64,000 bases of DNA from the NCBI RefSeq assembly GCF_013009555.1, contig NZ_CP046176.1, positions 124,001 through 188,000 on the forward strand. The letters run 5' to 3'. Every line of letters starts with the position of its first letter. Position 1 is the first letter of the stretch. The notes under the pieces are model-generated. The model was not told the origin of the DNA. It saw only the letters and a program-made list of their open reading frames with translations, and searched no databases. Positions 25,665-32,823 of this stretch are shown here, one piece after another. Origin of the DNA: Phocaeicola dorei. Its GTDB lineage: Bacteria > Bacteroidota > Bacteroidia > Bacteroidales > Bacteroidaceae. The position numbers were made by a program, and so were the translations under genes.

Positions 25665-26768
25665 ATGCAACGTAAAAACCTCTTTGATGGCGAGAGCTAT
25701 AAGGCTGAATTTGCTATAATAACCTATCGGTGGCTGATGAGCCGTCGATGGGTTACTAATGCAGATATTATGGCAGATAGGTTAGGGTGCTCTATAGAAG
25801 AACTACCAGCAAATTTATCCAATTGTGATGGTTATGGCGAACTAAAGAAGATAGTTTGTATTGTAAAGAAAGCCATCCGCGACAAACTGGGTGTTCACAA
25901 TAAGAATGTTGACGATTGCTTTGAGGAAGACGGCAATAATAAGAACAGGCGATTCCGTTACATAGGCAAGGATAATGATCCTCTCGCAGAAATGCGTAAT
26001 GCTAAGGTTATCAACAACCTTCGTCAATACTGGAAGTTCTGTCAAGGTTCTGCAGGTTTCTTTCCAAAATCATGGTTGGAGTACTTCTTCAAGGATTGCC
26101 AAGATCTGCTTGACATAAAAGTTAAACGACAAAAAGGAGAACAAGTAATAAGCGCAAGTCTTGACCGCATTCTAACCAACATAGAGTACTTGCCTTCTCT
26201 GTATGAAGCCATCACGAACAAAATGGTTATGGAGATAGACTATAAGCCATTTGAAGAAGAAGTAATCACACTAATGTTCCATCCACATTACTTGAAGGAA
26301 TATAATGGCAGATGGCATCTTTTCGGTCATGCAGACGGACGAGTTCCAGAATATGGTTATAACATAGCTCTCGACAGAATACAATCAAAGCCTCGTGAAA
26401 GGGGCAAAGTTGAATATGTGCCAGCTCCGAAGCACTTCTATGATGCGTTTTTCAAGGACATAGTTGGCGTAAGTCATAGAAAAGATGCCCATAAGGAACA
26501 TATTGTTATACGTGCGCGTTCATTATATATTTATAAATTAATGGACACAAAACCTCTTCATCAGAGTTATGCCGTTGTGAAATCTTTCGGCACGTATGAC
26601 GATGGAGAGTATGCGGAGTTCTCCATTGATGTAGAACCGAACAACGAATTCTACGGACGCATACTTCAGATGGGAGCAGGATTAGAGGTTGTTTCACCAG
26701 ATTCCGTTCGGAAAGAAATTGCGCAACGAGTACGTGATTTAGCCAATTTGTATCCTCACGAAAAATAG
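25665..26768 (+). CDS. WYL-domain protein ending the LOTUS-ATPase operon
   Basis: The 367-aa protein has an N-terminal helical/HTH-like region (about 1-100) and a WYL domain at about 195-275 (YLKEYNGRWHLFGHADGR, where the WYL motif is WHL). A WCX-like C-terminal region completes it. WYL proteins sense ligands or nucleic acid fragments and control many phage-defence operons. It starts 2 nt after the HEPN-ATPase stop, so it belongs to the same transcript. It probably regulates the system or acts as its sensor. Confidence 0.85.
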   Translation: MQRKNLFDGESYKAEFAIITYRWLMSRRWVTNADIMADRLGCSIEELPANLSNCDGYGELKKIVCIVKKAIRDKLGVHNKNVDDCFEEDGNNKNRRFRYIGKDNDPLAEMRNAKVINNLRQYWKFCQGSAGFFPKSWLEYFFKDCQDLLDIKVKRQKGEQVISASLDRILTNIEYLPSLYEAITNKMVMEIDYKPFEEEVITLMFHPHYLKEYNGRWHLFGHADGRVPEYGYNIALDRIQSKPRERGKVEYVPAPKHFYDAFFKDIVGVSHRKDAHKEHIVIRARSLYIYKLMDTKPLHQSYAVVKSFGTYDDGEYAEFSIDVEPNNEFYGRILQMGAGLEVVSPDSVRKEIAQRVRDLANLYPHEK

Positions 26769-26771
26769 CGG

Positions 26772-26798
26772 AATGGTTCCAAAATAAGAGGAACCATT
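26772..26798 (+). terminator. Hairpin after the WYL gene
   Basis: AATGGTTCC (26772-26780), a 9-nt loop, and GGAACCATT (26790-26798) form a perfect 9-bp stem directly after the WYL stop. There is no strong T run. A near-identical hairpin with the same GGTTCC/GGAACC core and loop length follows the next gene (27353-27383). Confidence 0.55.
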
Positions 26799-26837
26799 AT
26801 ACTCACTTCCACTTGATTTTATTAACTAAAAACGCGT

Positions 26838-26886
26838 TACTTTTGCAGCGTCAAACTTCGACACCACCTCGGAGTTGACGCTGCAA
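26838..26886 (+). promoter_or_regulatory. Promoter and 5' hairpin of the PIF1-helicase operon
   Basis: A -7 box TACTTTTG (26838-26845), with TTG about 22 nt upstream, overlaps a perfect 12-bp inverted repeat: TTGCAGCGTCAA (26843-26854) and TTGACGCTGCAA (26875-26886). The repeat would form either an operator or a hairpin at the very 5' end of the mRNA for the gene starting at 26920. Confidence 0.5.
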
Positions 26887-26919
26887 ATCGTTGGTGGGGT
26901 ACAACAAAATCTGCACACT

Positions 26920-27336
26920 ATGAAACAAGCAACAAACAGCAGCAAGAACTCTATGAACAAGAAAGCAAGCCAAAAGCAATTCGCAACAAACAGGAAGGCA
27001 GAAGCAAATGCTCACCATAAGGTCAACAAGAAATGGGAGTTGATAAAGAATACCCCTCGATATCGCTCTGCATTAGCAAAAGAAGTGTGTGAAACTATCA
27101 CCAAGAAAATAGAAATAGAAGTCCTAAACGGAATACTCCTCAATCTAAACATCAGGAGTCAGGCTAAGACTCCAAATGTACAGAACCGCATACTGAGACG
27201 TATAATCGAAAAGCGTCAGGCACAAGCAAATCACAAGAAACATGGACGCACAAATGATCTCACCTTGATGTACGTTTCCATAATCTGCACAAGCCGCTGC
27301 ATGGAAGCCATTCGTAAGAAACGGGTTGCCGCATAA
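26920..27336 (+). CDS. Basic hypothetical protein at the head of the PIF1 operon
   Basis: Starting at ATG 26920 the product is 138 aa and very basic (NKKASQKQFATNRKAEANAHHK; KRQAQANHKKHGR). Helices rich in Lys/Arg suggest nucleic-acid binding. An upstream in-frame ATG at 26875 falls inside the 5' hairpin and is less likely as the start. No domain is recognised. It precedes two paralogous small proteins and a PIF1-type helicase on the same strand. Confidence 0.6.
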   Translation: MKQATNSSKNSMNKKASQKQFATNRKAEANAHHKVNKKWELIKNTPRYRSALAKEVCETITKKIEIEVLNGILLNLNIRSQAKTPNVQNRILRRIIEKRQAQANHKKHGRTNDLTLMYVSIICTSRCMEAIRKKRVAA

Positions 27337-27352
27337 CCTAACAAGAAACAAC

Positions 27353-27383
27353 GTATTGGTTCCAAGTACAAAGGAACCAATAC
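27353..27383 (+). terminator. Hairpin after the basic protein gene
   Basis: GTATTGGTTCC (27353-27363) and GGAACCAATAC (27373-27383) form a perfect 11-bp stem with a 9-nt loop. It starts 16 nt after the stop codon. The core matches that at 26772-26798, which points to a shared or duplicated transcript-end signal. Confidence 0.55.
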
Positions 27384-27521
27384 TCTTGAAAAAGGTTTAG
27401 GTCGGTACATAAAAACCATATAACTTCGCACTGCAATTCCGAGAGAGTTGGTTTTGTTTTACATTATTTATCAAAACAGAGGTGGCGGCCCATTCCGCTA
27501 AACAGACAAAATCGAAAGAAT

Positions 27522-27965
27522 ATGAATACATCACTCGCACTCGTTGCCGCAAAGGCACTCCCAGCCCTCTCGGGCAGTTCCCTCACCTACAACCCAGAGA
27601 AGAACGTGTTCCTCACCCTTGGTTATACCAGCGCAGCAGGAAATACCTACTACAAAGCAATCCGGTTCTCTAACCGACTGGCCGTATATTACCACATAGG
27701 TGAAGGATATGCTCACACCTTCTTGAACGGCATTACGCTTTTCGCATGGAACGGGCAGAAAGCGAATATCATTGCACAAAAATTTTGGGGCGGCTGCAAT
27801 TGGAGATGCTTCAACGAGCGAACGGCCAAAGAGGAAAGCATTGTCATGCTGAAGGACTTCCTTGCAGGACAGGCAAAGGCTATGGGAAGTATCATTGCTG
27901 ACAGCCAGCTACTCGCCTTCTCCAGAAACATGATTGAAGAAACGCAGCAGAAGTTGCTCCAATAA
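27522..27965 (+). CDS. Small hypothetical protein, first of a paralogous pair
   Basis: The 147-aa protein has a beta-rich core at about residues 25-95 (GNTYYKAIRFSNRLAVYYHI, then FLNGITLFAWNG) and a helical C-terminus. The following gene (28022-28528) encodes a protein with the same pattern (GHRYYKGVRFCDRIVIVEKV, IDSIEVYAFNG), so the two are diverged duplicates. No family is recognised. A weak promoter-like TAACTTCG lies at 27421-27428. The pair always reads toward the helicase gene; they may form a complex with it. Confidence 0.65.
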   Translation: MNTSLALVAAKALPALSGSSLTYNPEKNVFLTLGYTSAAGNTYYKAIRFSNRLAVYYHIGEGYAHTFLNGITLFAWNGQKANIIAQKFWGGCNWRCFNERTAKEESIVMLKDFLAGQAKAMGSIIADSQLLAFSRNMIEETQQKLLQ

Positions 27966-28021
27966 GCTGATAAGCAAGAAAAAAGTAACCAAGTCCATAA
28001 ACTAAGAAAAACTAACAAGAG

Positions 28022-28528
28022 ATGGCATCACTTGCAAAAGCAATCAACAAAGACTTGTTCGACAAGATTCTGCCAACATTTGGCAACCCAAGAGTTCACG
28101 TCCCTGTGTGGGATGAAGGTCAGAAAATGTTCCTTTGCGAGGAATATGAAAGTGGTAACGGACATCGCTACTACAAAGGCGTACGATTCTGCGACCGTAT
28201 TGTCATTGTGGAGAAAGTGGGGCTTTACCACACTTGGACTTACATCGACAGCATTGAGGTCTATGCCTTCAACGGTACAAGACTGGAACTTGTGCAGAAA
28301 CGTGACTACGACAAGACGTTCCGTAACGAAGAATTCATCCGTCAAGAGTCGGAAACCATGGTATGCAACTACTTCGAAGGCGTTCTGAAAGCACAGAGGT
28401 CAGCTATGCCAAAGGAACAGCTCGAAGCACAAGCCAAAAGCATCATCGAAGGGTGCTACAAGAGTTTTCTCGATAACGACTTCAACACACGCCTCACCCA
28501 AATCCTTCCACAACTTGAACAGAAATAG
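28022..28528 (+). CDS. Small hypothetical protein, second of a paralogous pair
   Basis: The 168-aa protein shares the YYK-(A/G)-(I/V)-RF core and the FNG turn with its neighbour at 27522-27965, and adds a longer helical C-terminus (QLEAQAKSIIEGCYKSFLDN). It ends 3 nt before the PIF1-type helicase start, so the two are tightly coupled. Function unknown; a partner or adaptor of the helicase is an inference from position. Confidence 0.65.
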   Translation: MASLAKAINKDLFDKILPTFGNPRVHVPVWDEGQKMFLCEEYESGNGHRYYKGVRFCDRIVIVEKVGLYHTWTYIDSIEVYAFNGTRLELVQKRDYDKTFRNEEFIRQESETMVCNYFEGVLKAQRSAMPKEQLEAQAKSIIEGCYKSFLDNDFNTRLTQILPQLEQK

Positions 28529-28531
28529 AAC

Positions 28532-30598
28532 ATGCAGAATACCCAGATAGACCCACTGAATCACGAACAGCAACTTGCGTATGAACTTGTTGCCAACACA
28601 AATTCCAGTTTCTTCCTAACGGGACGTGCTGGTAGTGGTAAGACAACCTTCCTCCACAACGTTCAGAAGTTGGTTGGGAAGCAGTTCATCACTCTTGCCC
28701 CAACAGGTGTAGCAGCCATCCTTGCCGGGGGTGACACCATTCACTCTTTTTTCGGTCTTCCGATGGAGATTTGTACTCCTGGAACATGCGGAAAGATGAA
28801 CGAGGCAAAAATCCTCACTCTTATCCATGCAGATAGCATCATCATTGACGAGGTATCAATGGTAAAATGTGATGTGATGGATGCTATCGACTATACCATG
28901 CGCAAGGCTCTCAGAAACAACACTCCATTCGGAGGCAAGCAAATGATTTTTGTTGGCGACATGTTCCAGTTGCCTCCTGTCGTAAGGCAAGGACCAGAAA
29001 AAGATCTGTTGAAAGACTTGTATCACACGGAAGACTTCTTCTTTTATAAGTCGAATGCCATTAAGCGCATGCGACTCGTAAAGATTGAGTTTCAGAAGGT
29101 GTATCGTCAGGATGATGCACACTTTCTTCACATTTTGGAGAATGTGCGCATGAATAAGGTAACTCCAGAGGACATCACGCATCTTAATGATCGCGTACGC
29201 GTGCCAAATGAGGAAGACGGTGCTGTCATCACCTTAGCTTCCATCAACAAGACTGCTGACAAGATTAACCTTCAGCGACTGGAGGAGATTGAAGCAGAGG
29301 AGTTCGTGTACGAAGGTACTGTTGACGGAACTTTCGAGGAGAAACGTTTTCCTGTAGAACTGAAACTTCGCTTGAAAGTTGGTGCACAGGTGATGTTCAC
29401 ACGCAACGATCTGCAAAAACGTTGGGCAAACGGTACGCTCGGAAAGGTGACCAAACTCACCAAGGACGAGATAAGCGTCACGCTCAACAATGGCGAGACG
29501 TATGTTGTGCCTTGCTGCTCTTGGGAATCGTATAGCTACGACTATAACAAGGAAGAACGTAAGATGAAGAAGGAGTTGACAGGTACCTTCACCCAATATC
29601 CTCTGAAACTGGCATGGGCAATTACAATACACAAGAGCCAGGGCATGACTTTCGACAAGCTTTCGCTTGATCTGAGCCGAGGGATGTTCGCAGCTGGCCA
29701 ACTCTATGTGGCACTCAGCCGTGTACGTACACTGGAAGGTCTTTATCTCTCAAAAAACATTATTCCTCAGTATGCTCACACTAGCCGTGAAGTCCTTACT
29801 TACGCAAGCGAGTACAATAACGAACAGCAGATCGATAACGAGATTGAGAGCGGAAAGGCAGTTTATAGTGCTCTTCAGCAGAATGACTACGACGAAGCAG
29901 CAAAGCAGTATCTGATGCTCGTGACAAAGAAAGCTGAGAATGGCGACTTCAAGGAGGCGATGCAGCAGGCAAAACGTTTCCTGGACATACTAGTATGTGA
30001 CGAGCATCTGTATGGTTTGATAGAGGACATTCCGGAAAATCTTCTTCATACGAGCCATTGGGCTCCGAAGTTCATTGCAGCCTTGCTGAGTCTTTACGCT
30101 CAGAAGTACAAGGATGCCTTGATTCTTATCGGCGAGGTTCTTGAAAGACATCAATGTGCAGAGGCACTATACATTAAATCGCGTGCCTTGGCAAAACTTG
30201 AACGCTACACAGAAGCAGACGATACCAACTGCCAGTTGGCGAATGTGTTTGAAATGGCAACACCTGATGCAAAGGTTCTTTTCATGATTGCCATACTCAA
30301 TGAGATGCACATAGGAGACCCTGGACTTGACCTTATGCGAAAGTTGGTGGAAGCACGACCAAAGTACGACCTCGGCATCCTCGCCTTGCGCACATTGATG
30401 CAGAGACATGGTTTACAACTCGACAAGTTGTCGGACAATAACTGTGAGTTAGTGGACCTTTTCAATTCTGATGCTACAGAAGAGGAATTCCTTGCCGAAC
30501 TGAAGGTGTGCCGCGAGAAAGCACCTAAAGCAATTACTTACCTGATTCGTCGAATCAAGAAGCAGGTATTCAACGAAGAGCAACCCGTCGATGAGTGA
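28532..30598 (+). CDS. PIF1/RecD-type superfamily 1 DNA helicase with extra C-terminal domain
   Basis: The 688-aa protein shows SF1B helicase motifs: Walker A GRAGSGKTT (31-39), motif Ia LAPTGVAAILAGG, Walker B IIIDEVSM (DE at 106-107), motif III FVGDMFQLPPV, and motif VI AITIHKSQGMTFDKLSLDL...YVALSRVR. These are diagnostic of PIF1-like 5'-3' helicases. Residues of about 430-688 are a helical, TPR-like extension not usual in PIF1 cores. It follows the paralogous pair with a 3-nt gap. Stand-alone PIF1 helicases in cargo regions may act in defence or in element maintenance; which applies is not clear. Confidence 0.88.
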   Translation: MQNTQIDPLNHEQQLAYELVANTNSSFFLTGRAGSGKTTFLHNVQKLVGKQFITLAPTGVAAILAGGDTIHSFFGLPMEICTPGTCGKMNEAKILTLIHADSIIIDEVSMVKCDVMDAIDYTMRKALRNNTPFGGKQMIFVGDMFQLPPVVRQGPEKDLLKDLYHTEDFFFYKSNAIKRMRLVKIEFQKVYRQDDAHFLHILENVRMNKVTPEDITHLNDRVRVPNEEDGAVITLASINKTADKINLQRLEEIEAEEFVYEGTVDGTFEEKRFPVELKLRLKVGAQVMFTRNDLQKRWANGTLGKVTKLTKDEISVTLNNGETYVVPCCSWESYSYDYNKEERKMKKELTGTFTQYPLKLAWAITIHKSQGMTFDKLSLDLSRGMFAAGQLYVALSRVRTLEGLYLSKNIIPQYAHTSREVLTYASEYNNEQQIDNEIESGKAVYSALQQNDYDEAAKQYLMLVTKKAENGDFKEAMQQAKRFLDILVCDEHLYGLIEDIPENLLHTSHWAPKFIAALLSLYAQKYKDALILIGEVLERHQCAEALYIKSRALAKLERYTEADDTNCQLANVFEMATPDAKVLFMIAILNEMHIGDPGLDLMRKLVEARPKYDLGILALRTLMQRHGLQLDKLSDNNCELVDLFNSDATEEEFLAELKVCREKAPKAITYLIRRIKKQVFNEEQPVDE

Positions 30599-30671
30599 CG
30601 GGAAACTCTTCTCATACCTCAAAATAGAAACATAGAAAAACTAAGGCGCGTTTTCCTGTAAATATATGTGG

Positions 30672-32339
30672 CTATTTTTTATTTCTCCTATATTTTTGAT
30701 TGCTGGCATTAGGGTGCTCAGGATTGGTCATTTCAAGATAGCCAGCTTCGACAAGGGCCATGATGTATGTCTGTATGTTCTTGCTATGATATGTCACACC
30801 CGCTCTTTCGAGAATTTCCTTGCTGCTACGTGGTACACTACAAAAGTTTACTATATCCTTCTGCTTATTTGTTATTTTAGGACGTTTAGTGTCAGAGTCG
30901 GCATTGAAAGTGTCAGAGTCGGAATCTAAGTCAGTGTCAGAGTGTCTAAGTTTAGTGTCAGAGTCTGTATTAAAAGTGTCAGAGTTGGTATCTAAGTTGG
31001 TGTCAGAGTGTCCAAGTTTAGTAACTAAGTTGCCATTTACTTGGTTACTTTCTTCGGTTGCTTGGTTACTATTTTCGCCAACTTGGTCACTTCCTTTGCT
31101 AACTTGGTTACCTCTTGGCCTATTTATCGTAATCACGAACTCATTAGTCCTGTCATTGTTGTTGAACGAAACATTCATATCCTCAGATAAGGCACGAAGC
31201 ATACCGCTACCTGCTCCTGTGTAGGGAAGCAAGTGGATGGCATTTGTGAAGAGGAACATATTGCGTGGCATGGAAGTTCCCACAACAATGTCATCTATGG
31301 TAAGCCCATTGGGAAGAGTTCCGGGACTGTGTATCTCCACCCTATCATCAAAAATGAAGATGCGGATAGGAGCAGTCGCATTCAGTGAGCGATGCACTAA
31401 AGCATTTACGGTAAATTCAACAAGGCTGATGTATGGAATCTCCAATGCTCCTTGCGAGTTAAACTCATGCCCGACTTGTATATGACGTAAGTTTCGGTTG
31501 AAGAAATCCATAATGGTTTCAAACTGATGAAGCAGATTACCCTCAATGTCGGCATCATTCACCTTATCGCGGAACTGTGTACCGCCAAGATTGTTGCCCA
31601 CAAAGCAGATACACTTTGCTGTCATGGCTGGAAGCCAACGCTGGGTGTACTTGCCAAACAGTAACATTGCAGCCACTGTAATTTTTCCATCGGGCCGGAT
31701 GAAACGTAGATTACGCAGCAGTTTCTCCCCATCGTGCCCACTGGCAATTGCAGAGCAGACAGTATTTAAAGAGGCTTCACGTAAAGCATCGCCTACCCAA
31801 CCCTTTCTCACCAATGCTTTTTCAAACTTGTTGCTTAGGAAATTTTTGATGGTATTCTCGTCCAAGTCCTTAATCGTAGCATCCCGAACCCCAGCTTCAT
31901 CAGGCGAGAAACTGCCGCAGTCGGTCATCATCTCGGCAAGTTCGGCATTATCGAACACCTTGCGCTTGTCGGCACCGTTCTTCACCCACACAATACCCCG
32001 ATTGTCGTGGTAAGGCTTATTCACCCCTTCTTTAATATGAGCCACAACAAGGCTTCCGCCATCCACGGAAATAGTTTCTACATCAACAAGGATGGCAGGA
32101 ACAACATTCTCTGATGCGATGTTGCTAAGTGTGTTCGTGGTTTCCTGTACTTCCAGATATGACAAAGGATTGAGACTGCCGGTTTTGTCCTTCACACCAA
32201 CGACCAATGTTCCACCACGTACATTGCTGAATGCCACCAATTCGCAGCCGATGTCGTAGCTGTCAAGGAGCCGTTCTTTGAACTGCATCTTACTGACCTC
32301 GCCAGACTTTATCTGTTGGATAATATCTATTTCATTCAT
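30672..32339 (-). CDS. Schlafen-type AlbA_2 domain protein with ATP-binding-like C-terminus
   Basis: The 555-aa protein begins with an AlbA_2 (Schlafen/divergent AAA_4) domain: QFKERL, then VAFSNVRGGTLVVGVKD (about residues 20-52) and DNRGIVWVKNGADKRKV. An HATPase_c_4-like region follows (about 280-400, ending HLLPYTGAGSGMLRAL). A low-complexity linker contains two tandem 22-aa units encoded by a 66-bp DNA repeat, and a winged helix closes the protein (residues of about 490-545). Such proteins act as transcription regulators or RNA-targeting defence factors. Its start overlaps the XRE gene by 4 nt, so they form one unit. Confidence 0.8.
   Translation of the reverse strand: MNEIDIIQQIKSGEVSKMQFKERLLDSYDIGCELVAFSNVRGGTLVVGVKDKTGSLNPLSYLEVQETTNTLSNIASENVVPAILVDVETISVDGGSLVVAHIKEGVNKPYHDNRGIVWVKNGADKRKVFDNAELAEMMTDCGSFSPDEAGVRDATIKDLDENTIKNFLSNKFEKALVRKGWVGDALREASLNTVCSAIASGHDGEKLLRNLRFIRPDGKITVAAMLLFGKYTQRWLPAMTAKCICFVGNNLGGTQFRDKVNDADIEGNLLHQFETIMDFFNRNLRHIQVGHEFNSQGALEIPYISLVEFTVNALVHRSLNATAPIRIFIFDDRVEIHSPGTLPNGLTIDDIVVGTSMPRNMFLFTNAIHLLPYTGAGSGMLRALSEDMNVSFNNNDRTNEFVITINRPRGNQVSKGSDQVGENSNQATEESNQVNGNLVTKLGHSDTNLDTNSDTFNTDSDTKLRHSDTDLDSDSDTFNADSDTKRPKITNKQKDIVNFCSVPRSSKEILERAGVTYHSKNIQTYIMALVEAGYLEMTNPEHPNASNQKYRRNKK
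30885..31016 (-). repeat. 66-bp tandem repeat, two units, inside the Schlafen-type gene
   Basis: Unit 1 (30885-30950) and unit 2 (30951-31016) are alike and stay in frame. Each encodes 22 residues of the form TKLxHSDTxLDxxSDTFNxDSD. The tract lies in the linker between the ATPase-like and winged-helix parts. In-frame repeats of this type vary in copy number by slippage. Confidence 0.8.
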
Positions 32340-32560
32340 TTTTTCAAATGTTTTTGGTTGAGTAGTCTACCTGCATCAATATTCAAAGCTTCTGCTATTC
32401 GCAGGAGGTTTCTTGCGTCAGGCTGCATGGTATTCGTCACCCATTTGGAGACAGTAGCCCTGTCTTTTCCTAATTGCTCTGCCAGCCACTTACTACTTTT
32501 TTGTTCTTCAGCAAGCACAATCTTCAGCCTGTTAATCATTTCTTTTTCCATAAAAGACAT
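32336..32560 (-). CDS. XRE-family HTH regulator of the Schlafen-type gene
   Basis: This protein of 74 aa or fewer (starts at 32560 or 32551) is one HTH_3 domain: SKWLAEQLGKDRATVSKWVTN, then MQPDARNLLRIAEALNID. It overlaps the Schlafen-type gene by 4 nt, a translational coupling arrangement. It is the sister of the XRE at 18704-18910. A likely -7 box (TACCTTTA on the minus strand) with TTG 18 nt further upstream precedes it. Confidence 0.82.
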   Translation of the reverse strand: MSFMEKEMINRLKIVLAEEQKSSKWLAEQLGKDRATVSKWVTNTMQPDARNLLRIAEALNIDAGRLLNQKHLKK

Positions 32561-32823
32561 TCCTTTCGGTGTAAAGGTACAAATAAACCCAGAGAATCAA
32601 GATGAAATATATCAAAAAAGAGTATTTATACGACAAATAATTGGCTATAGCACCAATCAAATCCCCTTACTTATTGATTTATATGTGAAAGGATGATTGA
32701 GTTGATAAAAATTTAAATTAATTTTGTATGTTCACTCCTGAGAAAAACTCGTTTCAGACACACTTAAAGAAACACTACTGTTAAAAATAAACGTATGGGC
32801 AAAATATATAATATTAAAGCATA

